Part shown: positions 45,599-54,997 of the stretch, one piece after another | How the letters are laid out: each line of letters begins with the position of its first letter | Numbering within the stretch: position 1 is the first letter of the stretch | Notes under the pieces: generated by a model | Database searches by the model: none | The model's input: the letters and a program-made list of their open reading frames with translations, nothing else | Told to the model about the DNA's origin: nothing | Source of the DNA: Candidatus Faecicola pullistercoris | Lineage (GTDB): Bacteria; Bacillota; Clostridia; Christensenellales; CAG-917 | Reading direction: 5' to 3' | DNA: 64,000 nucleotides | Assembly: GCA_018714105.1 (NCBI GenBank) | Contig: DVNW01000003.1 | Span: 1-64,000, forward strand | Translations under genes and position numbers: made by a program

Positions 45599-46996
45599 AT
45601 GCTTAAACTTTACAATACCTTAACCAGAAAGAAGGAAGAGTTCGTACCTCTGGATTCCAAAAAGGTAACGATGTATTCCTGCGGGCCCACGGTTTACGGC
45701 TACGCTCATATAGGAAACATGCGCACCTATATTTTTATGGATCTGATAAGGCGCGTGCTGAGGTATGACGGATACAAGATAAAAGGCGTTATGAACATTA
45801 CCGACGTAGGGCACCTGATGGCCGACAGCGACGACGGCGAGGATAAAATGGAAAAGGCCGCAAAGGAACAGCAGAAGAGCCCTTACGAAATCGCCGAACA
45901 CTATACAAAGGCCTTTTTCGAGGACCTTGAAAGGCTCAATATCGGCCGTCCCGAGATAATAGCAAAGGCTACCGAGCACATTCCCGAAATGATAGACTTC
46001 GTCAAGGAGCTTCAGAACAAGGGCTACGGATACGAAACGTCGGACGGAATATATTACGATATAGCAAAATTCCCCGGGTACGGAAAGCTGTCGGGCGCAA
46101 AGCTGGACGAGCAGAAGGCGGGCGCAAGAGTGGAGGTCAACCCCGAAAAGCACAACGCCGCCGACTTCGCTATATGGAAAAAGGCCGAAAAGGGCCATAT
46201 AATGCAATGGCCCAGCCCGTGGGGAATGGGCTATCCGGGCTGGCACATAGAGTGTTCGGCCATGAGCATAAAATATCTGGGCAAGAAATTCGACATACAC
46301 TCCGGCGGCGTAGATCATATTCCCATTCATCACGAAAACGAAATCGCGCAGAACGAGGCCTATACGGGCGAAAAAAGCGTCAATTACTGGCTGCACGGCG
46401 AGTTTATGCTGGTGGACAACGGAAAGATGAGCAAAAGCCTGGGAAACACCTATACAATCAGTCAGCTGCAGGAAAAAGGATATGACCCCATGGTATTCAG
46501 GTTCTTCTGCGAAAACGCGCATTACCGCAAAAAACTTAATTTCACATTCGAAGGAATGGACGGCGCGAAAAAGTCGTACGAAAGGCTTCTGAGCACGCTG
46601 TATATGCATAAAAAGTCTTCGGCGGCGGCGCCTGCGGAAGTAATCGAAAAATACAAAACGGAGTTTAACAATGCAATAAACGACGATTTAAATATCCCTT
46701 TGGCGCTCGGAGTGCTGTTTACCATGCTTAAAGAGCCCAAAAGCTGCGACATATACAAAACGGCGCTCGAATTCGACAAGGTTCTGGGGTTGCGTCTCGA
46801 CAAGGCAAGACCCGCGGAAGAGACGGCCGCTGTCGACGTACCCGAGGACGTGATGAAAATAGCGCAGCAGAGGGCCGAGGCCAAAAAGAACAGGGATTAC
46901 GCCCTGGCCGACGCACTGAGAGCCGCGGCTGAAGAAAAAGGATACAGAATTATAGATAAGCCCGACGGTTACGTCGTAGTCGCGGCAAACGAGTAG
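45599..46996 (+). CDS. cysS: Cysteinyl-tRNA synthetase
   Basis: A 465-residue class I synthetase. The HIGH motif is AHIGNMR near residue 36, the zinc ligands include the Cys in SCGPTVYG and the HIECSAMS segment with HSGGVDHIPIHHENE, and KMSKSLGN lies near residue 277. It is full length. It follows cysE in the same T-box controlled operon; the next gene starts 10 bases later and may be part of it. Confidence 0.97.
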   Translation: MLKLYNTLTRKKEEFVPLDSKKVTMYSCGPTVYGYAHIGNMRTYIFMDLIRRVLRYDGYKIKGVMNITDVGHLMADSDDGEDKMEKAAKEQQKSPYEIAEHYTKAFFEDLERLNIGRPEIIAKATEHIPEMIDFVKELQNKGYGYETSDGIYYDIAKFPGYGKLSGAKLDEQKAGARVEVNPEKHNAADFAIWKKAEKGHIMQWPSPWGMGYPGWHIECSAMSIKYLGKKFDIHSGGVDHIPIHHENEIAQNEAYTGEKSVNYWLHGEFMLVDNGKMSKSLGNTYTISQLQEKGYDPMVFRFFCENAHYRKKLNFTFEGMDGAKKSYERLLSTLYMHKKSSAAAPAEVIEKYKTEFNNAINDDLNIPLALGVLFTMLKEPKSCDIYKTALEFDKVLGLRLDKARPAEETAAVDVPEDVMKIAQQRAEAKKNRDYALADALRAAAEEKGYRIIDKPDGYVVVAANE

Positions 46997-47006
46997 AGGA
47001 ATAACC

Positions 47007-48593
47007 ATGTTAAGTTTCAGAAAGAAAAGAAAAGAGGAAAACGCGGCCGAAGAAAAAGAGGCCGCAAAGGAATTTGACGCGTCCGTAGCGGAAGCGCCTT
47101 CCGTCGGGTTGCCGTCAGAGTCGGCAGGGGCGGAGGAAAACGGGGATTTGAACGGCGCCGTCGACCTGATTTCCGAAAAAGAGGGAGAGGAAGAAGAAAG
47201 CCTTACGGCCGACGCACGGGCCGACGGGGACGGCGTACTTGCTTTTGCAGCGGAAGAGCCGTCCGCACCCGAGGCTGCCGTCCGTCCCGAAAAGGCGGAA
47301 AGCGAGGGACCCTCGTTTGAAAGCCGCCAGCTCGAACTCGACGCCAGAAAGAAGGAAAAAGACGGAGAAAAGAAAAAGCAGGAAATATTAAGCCGTATTC
47401 ACAACGAGCGGCTTACCGAAAGGGAGATGGCGGAATATACGGCCAAACAGGCGGTAGAAAGGATAGAAGAGTTTTCCAGAGCCAGATATTCGGGCACGGA
47501 CAACGAGCGCCTTGCCGCGCAGAAAATAAGGGACATCGTAGAGGAAAGCACGGGGCGCACAGCCAGACTCGAACCTTTTAACGTGTGGCCTTTTGCCGGA
47601 AGGCTGGGAATACCCGTATACGGAATGGCCTATCTGGCCGTGCTTTTGCTGTATATCATATATCAGCCTTTGGGAATAGTTCTTATACCCGTTCTCGCCG
47701 CGGTTATGCTGGTGCAGATAAGGTATAACGGCAACGTGTTCAGCAGGCTTTTCCCAAGAAAGACCTCGTACAACGTCGTTTCCGAATACAGACGCGGGGA
47801 CAAAACCGTCAACACCGTTATACTCGGCTGCCGATACGATACCGATTACGACAAGCCCGTCGACCATTTTCTGGGCAGGCACAAGACCAATCCCAAGGTC
47901 AAGGAAACGGGCATCTGGCTTATCCTTATAAGCATGGCGCTGACGTTCGTGTTTGCCGTAATACTTTCGGCCGTCAAAAATCCGCCAAAGGCGCTTAAAA
48001 TAGTTCTGTTGCTGATAAACGTAATCGTATCCGGCCTGGCGATAGCCTATATGGCTACTTATTTCAATTATTTCAAAGACGCAGCGAGAGAAAGCAGAGA
48101 GGGCCTTTCCGGCCTGGGTATAGGACTGGCGATTATGAAATATTATACTCTGCATCCGTGGGAACTGCCGGACGGAACGAAACTTGTGTTTGCCGCTTTC
48201 GGTAGTTCGTTTGCGGGGAACAAGGGCAGCGAAGCCTTTATCAAGGCGCACAGAAAAGACGACCTTTTGGTAAAACCGCTTATCATCGACCTCGACAACA
48301 TGCTGGACGGCGAGTACGCCGTAACGGTTGCGGATACAGGGTTTAAAACGGATTACAACGCAAAACTCTGTTCGGCCGTGGCGGAAGGAATCAAAGCGGG
48401 CGGCGGACAGGTTATAAAGGAAAGCAGACACTTTTATTACAACGACGCTCTTCCTTTCGCGAGGAAAGGCTATGCGGCTGTTTGCGTCAGCAGAAAATCG
48501 GGACACAAAAAGCAGGAATACAAGGACTGCGCGGACACTTATTCGCAGATGCTTGCCGCCGTAAGGGAAAGCATAAACGGGCTGAAACAATAG
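47007..48593 (+). CDS. Membrane protein with degenerate M28-peptidase fold
   Basis: A 528-residue protein. Residues 1-125 are acidic, low complexity and probably disordered. A domain follows that lines up with membrane-type M28 aminopeptidases: NERLAAQKIRDIVEE, then membrane helices (about 204-238), TSYNVVSEY, VILGCRYDTD (residues 272-280), more helices (303-323, 332-350), LSGLGIGLAIMKYY, VFAAFGSSFAGNKGSEAF (394-411) and NDALPFARKGYAAV (479-492). The metal ligands are missing: the first-motif His is replaced in CRYD, the Glu pair in FGSEEAG is Ser-Ser, and the N-D-N motif is absent. It is probably an inactive relative acting as a binding protein. It starts 10 bases after cysS. Confidence 0.72.
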   Translation: MLSFRKKRKEENAAEEKEAAKEFDASVAEAPSVGLPSESAGAEENGDLNGAVDLISEKEGEEEESLTADARADGDGVLAFAAEEPSAPEAAVRPEKAESEGPSFESRQLELDARKKEKDGEKKKQEILSRIHNERLTEREMAEYTAKQAVERIEEFSRARYSGTDNERLAAQKIRDIVEESTGRTARLEPFNVWPFAGRLGIPVYGMAYLAVLLLYIIYQPLGIVLIPVLAAVMLVQIRYNGNVFSRLFPRKTSYNVVSEYRRGDKTVNTVILGCRYDTDYDKPVDHFLGRHKTNPKVKETGIWLILISMALTFVFAVILSAVKNPPKALKIVLLLINVIVSGLAIAYMATYFNYFKDAARESREGLSGLGIGLAIMKYYTLHPWELPDGTKLVFAAFGSSFAGNKGSEAFIKAHRKDDLLVKPLIIDLDNMLDGEYAVTVADTGFKTDYNAKLCSAVAEGIKAGGGQVIKESRHFYYNDALPFARKGYAAVCVSRKSGHKKQEYKDCADTYSQMLAAVRESINGLKQ

Positions 48594-48609
48594 CGAAAAA
48601 CCAAAATAA

Positions 48610-48636
48610 AACTCTTCCCCGCCGGGAAGAGTTTTT
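48610..48636. terminator. Bidirectional terminator between the M28-like and PTS genes
   Basis: AACTCTTCCC at 48610-48619 and GGGAAGAGTT at 48624-48633 with a 4-base loop, T-run right, A-run left. Confidence 0.9.
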
Positions 48637-48648
48637 GCGTTACGGGTA

Positions 48649-49812
48649 TCAGATGTCGAGTTTCATGTCGCCGTCTTTTATATGGCCTTTCTTGCGCATG
48701 AGAAGGCATACCGCCCAGCTTATCACCGCAGGCAAGACGAACAGCAGCAGAATTATGCCCAGTGCCAGAGTCCAGTCGTTTATCACTCCCTTGCTGGCGT
48801 CTATGGTGCCGAACACGCCTACAAGACCGCTTGTACCCATGCCGCCGCCGGACGCGTTACATCTGAGCTTGAATACGCAGGTCGATACGGGACCGAGTAC
48901 GGCGCTTGCAACTATGGGCGGAATAAAGATTTTGGGATGTTTCATTATATTCGGGATTTGCAGCATGCTTGTGCCCAGGCCCTGAGCTATAAGTCCGCCG
49001 AATCCGTTTTCGCGGTAGGACATTACGGCAAAACCTACCATCTGACAAGCGCAGCCCACTACCGCCGCGCCTCCCGCAAGCAGCATGGCGTCGCTGGTAT
49101 TGGTAGCGGCTATGGACACCCATATGGCCGCCGAAGAAGTGGGCATTGTAAGCAGAATGCCCATTATAACCGCAATTATCACGCCCATTACGAAGGGCTG
49201 AGCCGTCGTGGCAAGCTCGATCCATGTGCCGAGCAGCTCGGTAAACCTTACGAAGGGCCATGCGACGTAAGCCGCAAGTATGGACGAAAGCATGCAGGTA
49301 AGCGGAACGAGAAGAATATCAAGTTTGGTTTTTCCCGAAACGAGGGAAGACAGTTCTATCGCTATAACAGAGCACACGTAAGCGCCTATCGGATTGCCGG
49401 GCAGGGCTTTGGAGAGAAGCGCGGTTATATCCGAAAGCGTTCCTCCCGTAAACGCGGCGCCCGCGCCTATGAACTGATTGGAAAACGCGCCTATAAAGCC
49501 CGCGACTATGGAAGCGAAAACCACCATTTTGGGCGCTTTCAGATGAGAGGCTATGCCCGCGCCTATGCCCGCGCCCATAAGTATCGAGGCAACCTGTCCC
49601 GCAAAATACAGTATGGCGCCGAAAGAATTGTCAAGGCCTATGAGTTCGCCTATCGTCTTTAATATCGTACCCGCTATCAGGGTTACGAAAAGGCCCTGCG
49701 CCATGCCGCTGAAAGCGTCGATGAAATATCGTTTTAAAAGACGTTTTGCCACCGCGCCCCAGCCTTTGCTGTCGGGATATTCCCACGATTTTTTAAAATT
49801 GGATTTTTCCAT
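48649..49812 (-). CDS. PTS-type membrane transporter IIC (PTS_EIIC_2 family)
   Basis: A 387-residue polytopic membrane protein with about ten hydrophobic segments and Gly-rich turns (GAGIGAGIASHLKAPK, MPTSSAAIWVSI, RCNASGGGMGTSGLVG). This matches the stand-alone IIC-like family PTS_EIIC_2. No IIA or IIB domain is fused or nearby, so whether it is coupled to phosphoenolpyruvate is doubtful. It lies next to the sugar-type gene cluster at 50-62 kb and could import its substrate. It diverges from that cluster across 261 bases. Confidence 0.8.
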   Translation of the reverse strand: MEKSNFKKSWEYPDSKGWGAVAKRLLKRYFIDAFSGMAQGLFVTLIAGTILKTIGELIGLDNSFGAILYFAGQVASILMGAGIGAGIASHLKAPKMVVFASIVAGFIGAFSNQFIGAGAAFTGGTLSDITALLSKALPGNPIGAYVCSVIAIELSSLVSGKTKLDILLVPLTCMLSSILAAYVAWPFVRFTELLGTWIELATTAQPFVMGVIIAVIMGILLTMPTSSAAIWVSIAATNTSDAMLLAGGAAVVGCACQMVGFAVMSYRENGFGGLIAQGLGTSMLQIPNIMKHPKIFIPPIVASAVLGPVSTCVFKLRCNASGGGMGTSGLVGVFGTIDASKGVINDWTLALGIILLLFVLPAVISWAVCLLMRKKGHIKDGDMKLDI

Positions 49813-50010
49813 TTCTTGCCCTCGGAAAAGTATTTAAGTAGAATATAGCACAAACACGAGGGGACAGTCAAAGAAATAAAATAAAAATGACAAAAAAAAG
49901 AAAATAGACAAAACCGCGGTCGGTGTAGACGATTAAATGCGCAACCGTTCGCAGTCAGCCGTTCGGCAAAGAAAAATGCGCCTGACGGGGAACAAAAATT
50001 AAAAAAGGTA
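49813..50010. other. Spacer between the PTS gene and the 50-kb cluster, no gene
   Basis: AT-rich spacer with no supported frame. The divergent promoters of both sides should lie here and just to the right. Confidence 0.5.
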
Positions 50011-50039
50011 TTGAAAAAGATAAACGGATATGTTATGAT
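50011..50039 (+). promoter_or_regulatory. Promoter of the plus-strand 50-kb cluster
   Basis: TTGAAA at 50011-50016, a 17-base spacer and TATGAT at 50034-50039, 34 bases before the first ATG. Confidence 0.75.
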
Positions 50040-50073
50040 TAATTCAATAATTATATAATAGGGAGGTAGTTCT

Positions 50074-50829
50074 ATGGACAATGTAACCAAGGCAAAAATC
50101 AATCTTTTTGCCGTATTACGCAACATGCAGGACCTGTGTGAAATGGACGCGCAATCCAAAGAACTCATTAAAGATACCAAATTGGCGGTAGAGTTCAACG
50201 TACCCGACGTAGGCAGTGCGGTAATGAAGTTCGAAAACGGAAAATGCACTTTTACAAAAGGCAAGGGAAAAGCGGGTTTGAAATTATGGTTCACTTCGGC
50301 CGAGCATTTCAATAAACTTATCGACGGGGAAAAGACGGTACCCATTTTCATAAACGTTTTCAAAGTAAGTTTTCTTACCGGAATATTTACCAAACTGGCG
50401 GAACGCCTGACCTATTATTTAAAACCGACGGACGAGCTGCTTAAAGACGAGGATTATTTCAGAATCAATACATACCTTACCGCGTATACCGCGTTCCACG
50501 CCCTCTGCGAGATAGGCAACAGCGACGAAATAGGCAAACTTAACGCGAGCAGAATTCCCGACGGCGAAATTCAGATGACCGTCGACGGCGGACCGCAGAT
50601 GGTTATATCGGTAGACAAAAAGCATCGCCTTACGCCCTCTATCGGCACCAGCGCCAACCCCAGGGCTATTATGAGATTTTTCTCTTTGAAATCCTGCAAC
50701 GACATTTTGAACGGAAAGTCCGATATATTCTCCGGACTCGGCGGCGGCACCTTTATGATTAAGGGATATCTGCCGATGTTAGACAATATGAGCAAACTGT
50801 TAAGTCAGGTAAGCAGATATTTGGCATAG
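50074..50829 (+). CDS. Protein with two SCP2-like halves, unknown
   Basis: A 251-residue soluble protein. Residues about 35-105 (VEFNVPDVGSAVMKF, then a KGKGKAGLKLWFTSAEHFNKLIDGEK stretch) and residues about 165-250 (IQMTVDGGPQMVIS, then FFSLKSCNDILNGKSD, then FMIKGYLPMLDNM) each show the pattern of the SCP2 sterol-transfer fold: a beta sheet, a helix with a small-residue-rich ILNGK motif, and a final KG strand. It looks like a tandem of that fold. A paralogue of the same design lies at 54104. SCP2 domains bind lipids or other hydrophobic ligands; what this one binds is unknown. It has a GGGAGGTAG ribosome site and leads the cluster. Confidence 0.65.
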   Translation: MDNVTKAKINLFAVLRNMQDLCEMDAQSKELIKDTKLAVEFNVPDVGSAVMKFENGKCTFTKGKGKAGLKLWFTSAEHFNKLIDGEKTVPIFINVFKVSFLTGIFTKLAERLTYYLKPTDELLKDEDYFRINTYLTAYTAFHALCEIGNSDEIGKLNASRIPDGEIQMTVDGGPQMVISVDKKHRLTPSIGTSANPRAIMRFFSLKSCNDILNGKSDIFSGLGGGTFMIKGYLPMLDNMSKLLSQVSRYLA

Positions 50830-50841
50830 GAGGTATTTGAG

Positions 50842-52122
50842 ATGAAATTTCCGATTAACGAATATAAAAAGAGTAACGAACTGTATCAGAGGGCTCTTAA
50901 AGTAGTGCCCGGCGGCGTTTACGGCCACCTCGGCCCGTCCGAAGGCTGTGCTATACCCATTTCGGCGTTTCCCATATTCTCGTCCAAAGCCAAAGGAGCT
51001 TACTTCTGGGACGTGGACGGCAACAGGTTTGTGGATTATATGTGCGCTTACGGCCCCAACGTGCTGGGTTATAACGATCCCGACGTCGACGCGGCGGCCG
51101 CGGCTCAGCTCAAAAAGGGCAACTGCGTCACCATGCCCGGCGACGTAATGGTTCCTTTTGCCGAACTTATGTGCGATACCGTAAACATGGCCGATTGGGT
51201 GGTTTTTGCCAAAAACGGCGGCGACGTTACTTCATACGCGGTCATGATAGCAAGGCAGGCAACCGCCCGAAAGAAAATACTTATGATAAAGGGCAGTTAT
51301 CACGGCGTTGCGCCCTGGACGCAGAAACTCGGTCACGGCGGCATTATCCCCGAGGACGTATGCAACAACCTTTACTGTACCTTTAACGATATAGAGGATT
51401 TCAAACGCGTAGTAGAAGCCAACAAGGGCGAGATAGCCTGCTTTATAACCACGCCTTATTCTCATCCCATATTTACCGACAACGAACTTCCCAACGAAAA
51501 CTGGTATAAAGAAGTACGCAGGATATGCGACGAAAACGGCATCGTGCTTATATTCGACGATATCCGTTGCGGTTTCAGGCTCAACGTAAAGGGCAGCGAC
51601 TACCATTACGGCGTAAAGGCCGACCTGCAATGCTTCTGTAAGGCTCTCGCCAACGGATACAACGTATCCGCACTGTGCGGAACAGACGCACTCAGGGGTT
51701 ACGCTACCGACGTTTACTATACCGGCTCGTACTGGCTGTCGGCCGAACCTTTTGCCGCAGGTATCGCGTGTATTTCCAAAATGCTGAATACCGACAACTG
51801 GGGCGGAAAGCAGTTCCACGAATATATCAGGGCAAAAGGCGTAAAATTGCTGGACGGTCTCGTAGACGTGGCTAAAACCAACGGGTTCGACCTTGTAGTA
51901 TCCGGCGAACCGGCGATGTGGTATATGCGTCTTAACAACGATTACACCACCATGTTGCATCAGGAATGGGTTGCCGAATGCGTCAAGAGGGGCGTGTTCT
52001 TCGTAAGCCACCACAACCACTTCATCAACGCGGCCCTGTCAGACGAGGATATTCAGTTTACCCTCGACGTTGCCGACGAAGCATACAAGGTAGTAAAGGC
52101 AAATCATCCTGAATTAGGCTAA
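50842..52122 (+). CDS. Class III PLP-dependent aminotransferase (first of two)
   Basis: A 426-residue enzyme of the glutamate-1-semialdehyde aminomutase-like group. Features are RALKVVPGGVYGH at the N-terminus, GAYFWDVDGNRFVDYM, KGSYHGVAPWT, the LIFDDIRCGFR segment with the PLP-contacting Asp, and the Schiff-base Lys in QCFCKALANGYN. A typical heme-pathway HemL would carry a different neighbourhood, and no other heme gene is here. It stands 12 bases after the SCP2-like gene with an AGGAGGTATTTGAG ribosome site. The amino acceptor is unknown. Confidence 0.85.
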   Translation: MKFPINEYKKSNELYQRALKVVPGGVYGHLGPSEGCAIPISAFPIFSSKAKGAYFWDVDGNRFVDYMCAYGPNVLGYNDPDVDAAAAAQLKKGNCVTMPGDVMVPFAELMCDTVNMADWVVFAKNGGDVTSYAVMIARQATARKKILMIKGSYHGVAPWTQKLGHGGIIPEDVCNNLYCTFNDIEDFKRVVEANKGEIACFITTPYSHPIFTDNELPNENWYKEVRRICDENGIVLIFDDIRCGFRLNVKGSDYHYGVKADLQCFCKALANGYNVSALCGTDALRGYATDVYYTGSYWLSAEPFAAGIACISKMLNTDNWGGKQFHEYIRAKGVKLLDGLVDVAKTNGFDLVVSGEPAMWYMRLNNDYTTMLHQEWVAECVKRGVFFVSHHNHFINAALSDEDIQFTLDVADEAYKVVKANHPELG

Positions 52123-52127
52123 AAACA

Positions 52128-52170
52128 AGGGTTTATCTTTGAATTTGCAGAGATAAACCCTGTTTATTTG
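52128..52170 (+). terminator. Hairpin between the aminotransferase and transketolase genes
   Basis: AGGGTTTATCT at 52128-52138 and AGATAAACCCT at 52151-52161, a perfect 11-bp stem with a 12-base loop, followed by GTTTATTTG. It may be a partial terminator or processing site that lowers downstream expression. Confidence 0.65.
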
Positions 52171-52216
52171 CATTAATAATCAATTATTACAGACATATTT
52201 TAAGGAGGAAACATTT

Positions 52217-53086
52217 ATGGCTTTAACAAAAAAAGAATGGGTTGCCCTCGAAAACAAAGCCGCCGACCTCAGAGAGCTTTGTTTGGATACCGTCAAATGG
52301 GCCGGCAGCGGCCATATGGGCGGCAGCTTCAGTTCGGCAGACATTCTTACTCTTCTGTATTACAAATACGCTAATTTCGACCCCAAGGATCCCGAGAATC
52401 CCGACAGGGACAGAATAGTGGTTTCCAAAGGGCATATAGGTATAATACTTGCCCCGTTGTTCGTTCAGCTGGGATTGCTTGACAAAGAACAGCTCAAAAC
52501 CTTCAACCTTACCGGAAGCAAACTGGGTATCCACCTCGACTGCAACAAGGTTAAGGGCTTGGACAGCTCGACCGGTTCGCTCGGTCACGGCTCTTCGCTG
52601 GCGCTCGGCATGGCTCTCGCCGCCAGGGTAAAAGGTCAGAAATACAAGACCTTCCTCATACTCGGCGACGGCGAATGCGACGAAGGCTCCGTATGGGAAG
52701 CGGCCATGGCTACCGCTCACTTCAACGTAACCGACCTTATCACGATAGTAGACCGTAACCACAACATGATAGACGGCAATACCGAAGACGTCATGAAGCT
52801 CGAACCCTTCGCCGACAAATGGACGGCTTTCGGATTCGAGACCATAGTAGTCGACGGGCATAACATGAACGCTTTGTCCGAGGCTCTCGACAAGGCATTC
52901 AAGGCAAAGGACAAACCCGTCTGCATCATTGCCGACACCGTAAAAGGCGAAGGCGTTTCCTTTGCGGCCGGAAATTACAAATGGCATTACGGCGCGCTTG
53001 ACCAACCCAAGTACGAAACGGCCAAAAAAGATTTGGCCGAGCATCGCAAGATGAGAATCGAAAGAGCTGAGAAGGAGGGAATTTAA
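52217..53086 (+). CDS. Transketolase, N-terminal subunit
   Basis: A 289-residue subunit with the thiamine-diphosphate-binding half of transketolase. SGHMGGSFSSADILTLL, DRDRIVVSKGH and the TPP motif GDGECDEGSVWEA to DRNHNMIDG are all present. Full transketolases are about 650 residues in one chain; here the enzyme is split, as in many Clostridia and in transketolases recruited to special sugar pathways. It is 2 bases upstream of the C-terminal subunit gene. An AAGGAGGAAAC ribosome site precedes the ATG. Confidence 0.93.
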   Translation: MALTKKEWVALENKAADLRELCLDTVKWAGSGHMGGSFSSADILTLLYYKYANFDPKDPENPDRDRIVVSKGHIGIILAPLFVQLGLLDKEQLKTFNLTGSKLGIHLDCNKVKGLDSSTGSLGHGSSLALGMALAARVKGQKYKTFLILGDGECDEGSVWEAAMATAHFNVTDLITIVDRNHNMIDGNTEDVMKLEPFADKWTAFGFETIVVDGHNMNALSEALDKAFKAKDKPVCIIADTVKGEGVSFAAGNYKWHYGALDQPKYETAKKDLAEHRKMRIERAEKEGI

Positions 53087-53088
53087 TC

Positions 53089-54099
53089 ATGGCTGGCGGA
53101 TTAACATATACGGCGGTTGAAAGTACCAAAATGGCAACCGCGGAAATTTACGGTAAAACTCTTGTCGAACTGGGCGAGGAAAACCCCAATATCGTTGCTC
53201 TTACGGCCGACCTCGCTGGTTCTACCAAAATAGGCGAATTCAAAAACAGGTTCCCCGACAGATTCTTTAACGTCGGTATCGCCGAGCAGAACATGTACGG
53301 TACGGCGGCGGGTATGGCGAAATGCGGGCTTATTCCCTTTGCGTCGTCCTTCTCCGTTTTCGCGAGCCTCAGGTCTCTCGATCAGATTCACACCGATATC
53401 TGCTATCAGAACGTAAACGTTAAAATCATCGGTACGCACGGCGGCACCTCTTTCGGGCAGGCGGGTTCCACTCACCACGCCATCGAGGACTTTGCCGTTA
53501 TCAGGGGCCTCGTAAACATGACGCTTATCTGTCCCGCGGACGGTATCGAAACGGGCCTCGCGGTAAGGGCTGCCGCTAACACCCCCGGACCGTTCTATAT
53601 CAGAATAAACAGAGGTTTCGACCTTACCGTTTACAACACTTCGGATTACGGCTTCGAGGTAGGCAAAGCCGTTAAAATGGTTGACGGTACCGACCTTACC
53701 ATCATCGCGTGCGGCTCTTGCGTATATCAGGCGGTTCAGGCTGCCAATATTCTGCAGCACGACCACAAAATCAGCGCGAGAGTTCTTAACATGCATACCC
53801 TTAAACCTATCGACAGGGAAGCCATACTCGAAGCGGTTAAGGAAACCCGCCGTATAGTTACGGTTGAGGACCACACCGTTATAGGCGGCCTCGGCAGCGC
53901 CGTTGCCGAAGTTGTTGTCGAAGGCGGCAAGGCCTGCGCTTTCAGAAAGCTCGGTTTGCAGGATAAGTTCTCTGCAATCGGCCTGCACGAAGACCTTATG
54001 GCTATGCACGAAATCGATGCCGAAGGTATCGTTAAAAACGTCCTCGAACTTATGAAGATGGACTTCGAAATGGACGAGGACTGGGGCGACGAGGTATAA
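53089..54099 (+). CDS. Transketolase, C-terminal subunit
   Basis: A 336-residue subunit with the pyrimidine-binding and C-terminal domains. The catalytic Glu region is FFNVGIAEQNMYGTAAG; THGGTSFGQAGSTHHAIEDFA gives the substrate and cofactor loop, and RIVTVEDHTVIGGLGSAVAE is the C-terminal signature. Together with the previous gene it makes a complete enzyme that moves two-carbon ketol units between sugar phosphates. The context suggests a pathway-specific rather than housekeeping role. Confidence 0.93.
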   Translation: MAGGLTYTAVESTKMATAEIYGKTLVELGEENPNIVALTADLAGSTKIGEFKNRFPDRFFNVGIAEQNMYGTAAGMAKCGLIPFASSFSVFASLRSLDQIHTDICYQNVNVKIIGTHGGTSFGQAGSTHHAIEDFAVIRGLVNMTLICPADGIETGLAVRAAANTPGPFYIRINRGFDLTVYNTSDYGFEVGKAVKMVDGTDLTIIACGSCVYQAVQAANILQHDHKISARVLNMHTLKPIDREAILEAVKETRRIVTVEDHTVIGGLGSAVAEVVVEGGKACAFRKLGLQDKFSAIGLHEDLMAMHEIDAEGIVKNVLELMKMDFEMDEDWGDEV

Positions 54100-54103
54100 T
54101 ACT

Positions 54104-54940
54104 ATGGCAAAAGAAGTTAAAATCACTCAGGACGATTTGTATGCGGCCAGGATATTCTTTTATTCCGCTCTGCCGCTGCTGAAAGTCATTGCCGAGAGTG
54201 AGCCCAAATACGGCGACAAATTCAAAGGCAAAAGTTTTGTATTCCAGGTATCCGCGGCGTACGAAGGCGCGGAGGGCGGCAAAATGGCCACGCACTTTGT
54301 CGTTGAGGACGGAGTATGGACCACTTTCGTAGGGAAAGCGCACGAAGCGCCCGACGTTGAGTTTGCCTTTTCCGATCTGAAGAAGTTTATAATATTCTTC
54401 TCGGGCAAGGGTATGCCTCTTCCCAAAATCAAAGGCCTTACCAAACTCGGAGTGCTTGTCCCCATACTCATGGCTCTGCTCAGAATGGCCGGGCTTTTGC
54501 AAGCGAAGGACGCACCCAAAAAGGACGAGGATCAGCAGATGCTCGTAAAACTTTACTTCTATCTGCTGCCCAACGGAATATCTCAGCTCAACAAACTCGG
54601 CCACCCCGAGGCCAAAGCCTTTACCGGGCCCAGCCCCGACCGCGCTTACGCGTGGGAAGTAACGGGTTATCCCGAGCTTAAATCCTGGCTCAGGATAAAG
54701 GCCGGCAACAGCAAGGCGGGCAGAGGAGAATATCAGCGTTGCAAACCCTTTTTGACCATGCGTTTCGACAGCACTCAGCATGCCCTCGACATACTTATGT
54801 CCAAAGGCGATATGATAGAGTACATGTCCAAAATGTGGCTTATTATCGACGGCGCGCCCGAATTCGGAGCCGTGCTGGGAGACCTTATGATGCTTGTAGG
54901 CTACTATGCCCAAGGCACTTATTTAGACGCGGCAAAATAA
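54104..54940 (+). CDS. Second protein with two SCP2-like halves, unknown
   Basis: A 278-residue soluble protein, a distant paralogue of the one at 50074. The first half (about residues 45-115) has FVFQVSAAYE, HFVVEDGVWTTF and PDVEFAFSDLKKFIIFFSGK; the second (about 175-275) has LTMRFDSTQHALDILMSKGD and ends in YAQGTYLDAAK. Both follow the SCP2-like strand-helix-strand order. A charged linker with KDAPKKDEDQQ lies between them. It follows transketolase by 4 bases, so it is part of the same transcript. A role as carrier or scaffold for the pathway is possible but unproven. Confidence 0.62.
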   Translation: MAKEVKITQDDLYAARIFFYSALPLLKVIAESEPKYGDKFKGKSFVFQVSAAYEGAEGGKMATHFVVEDGVWTTFVGKAHEAPDVEFAFSDLKKFIIFFSGKGMPLPKIKGLTKLGVLVPILMALLRMAGLLQAKDAPKKDEDQQMLVKLYFYLLPNGISQLNKLGHPEAKAFTGPSPDRAYAWEVTGYPELKSWLRIKAGNSKAGRGEYQRCKPFLTMRFDSTQHALDILMSKGDMIEYMSKMWLIIDGAPEFGAVLGDLMMLVGYYAQGTYLDAAK

Positions 54941-54951
54941 ATTTAAAAGTC

Positions 54952-54980
54952 AAAAGCGGGGTTTTAAGCCCCGCTTTTGC
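54952..54980 (+). terminator. Hairpin after the second SCP2-like gene
   Basis: AAAAGCGGGG at 54952-54961 and CCCCGCTTTT at 54969-54978, a perfect 10-bp stem. The T-run is short (TTTTGC), so it may end only part of the transcripts. Confidence 0.75.
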
Positions 54981-54997
54981 ACAACTTAAAGGTTAAT

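Noticed and set aside
50842-54099. Assignment to the apulose or sulfoquinovose transketolase pathways
   Set aside because: A split transketolase plus an FGGY kinase is suggestive, but no matching isomerase, sulfo-sugar enzyme or apiose gene is present, and the aminotransferases and SCP2-like proteins do not belong to those routes.
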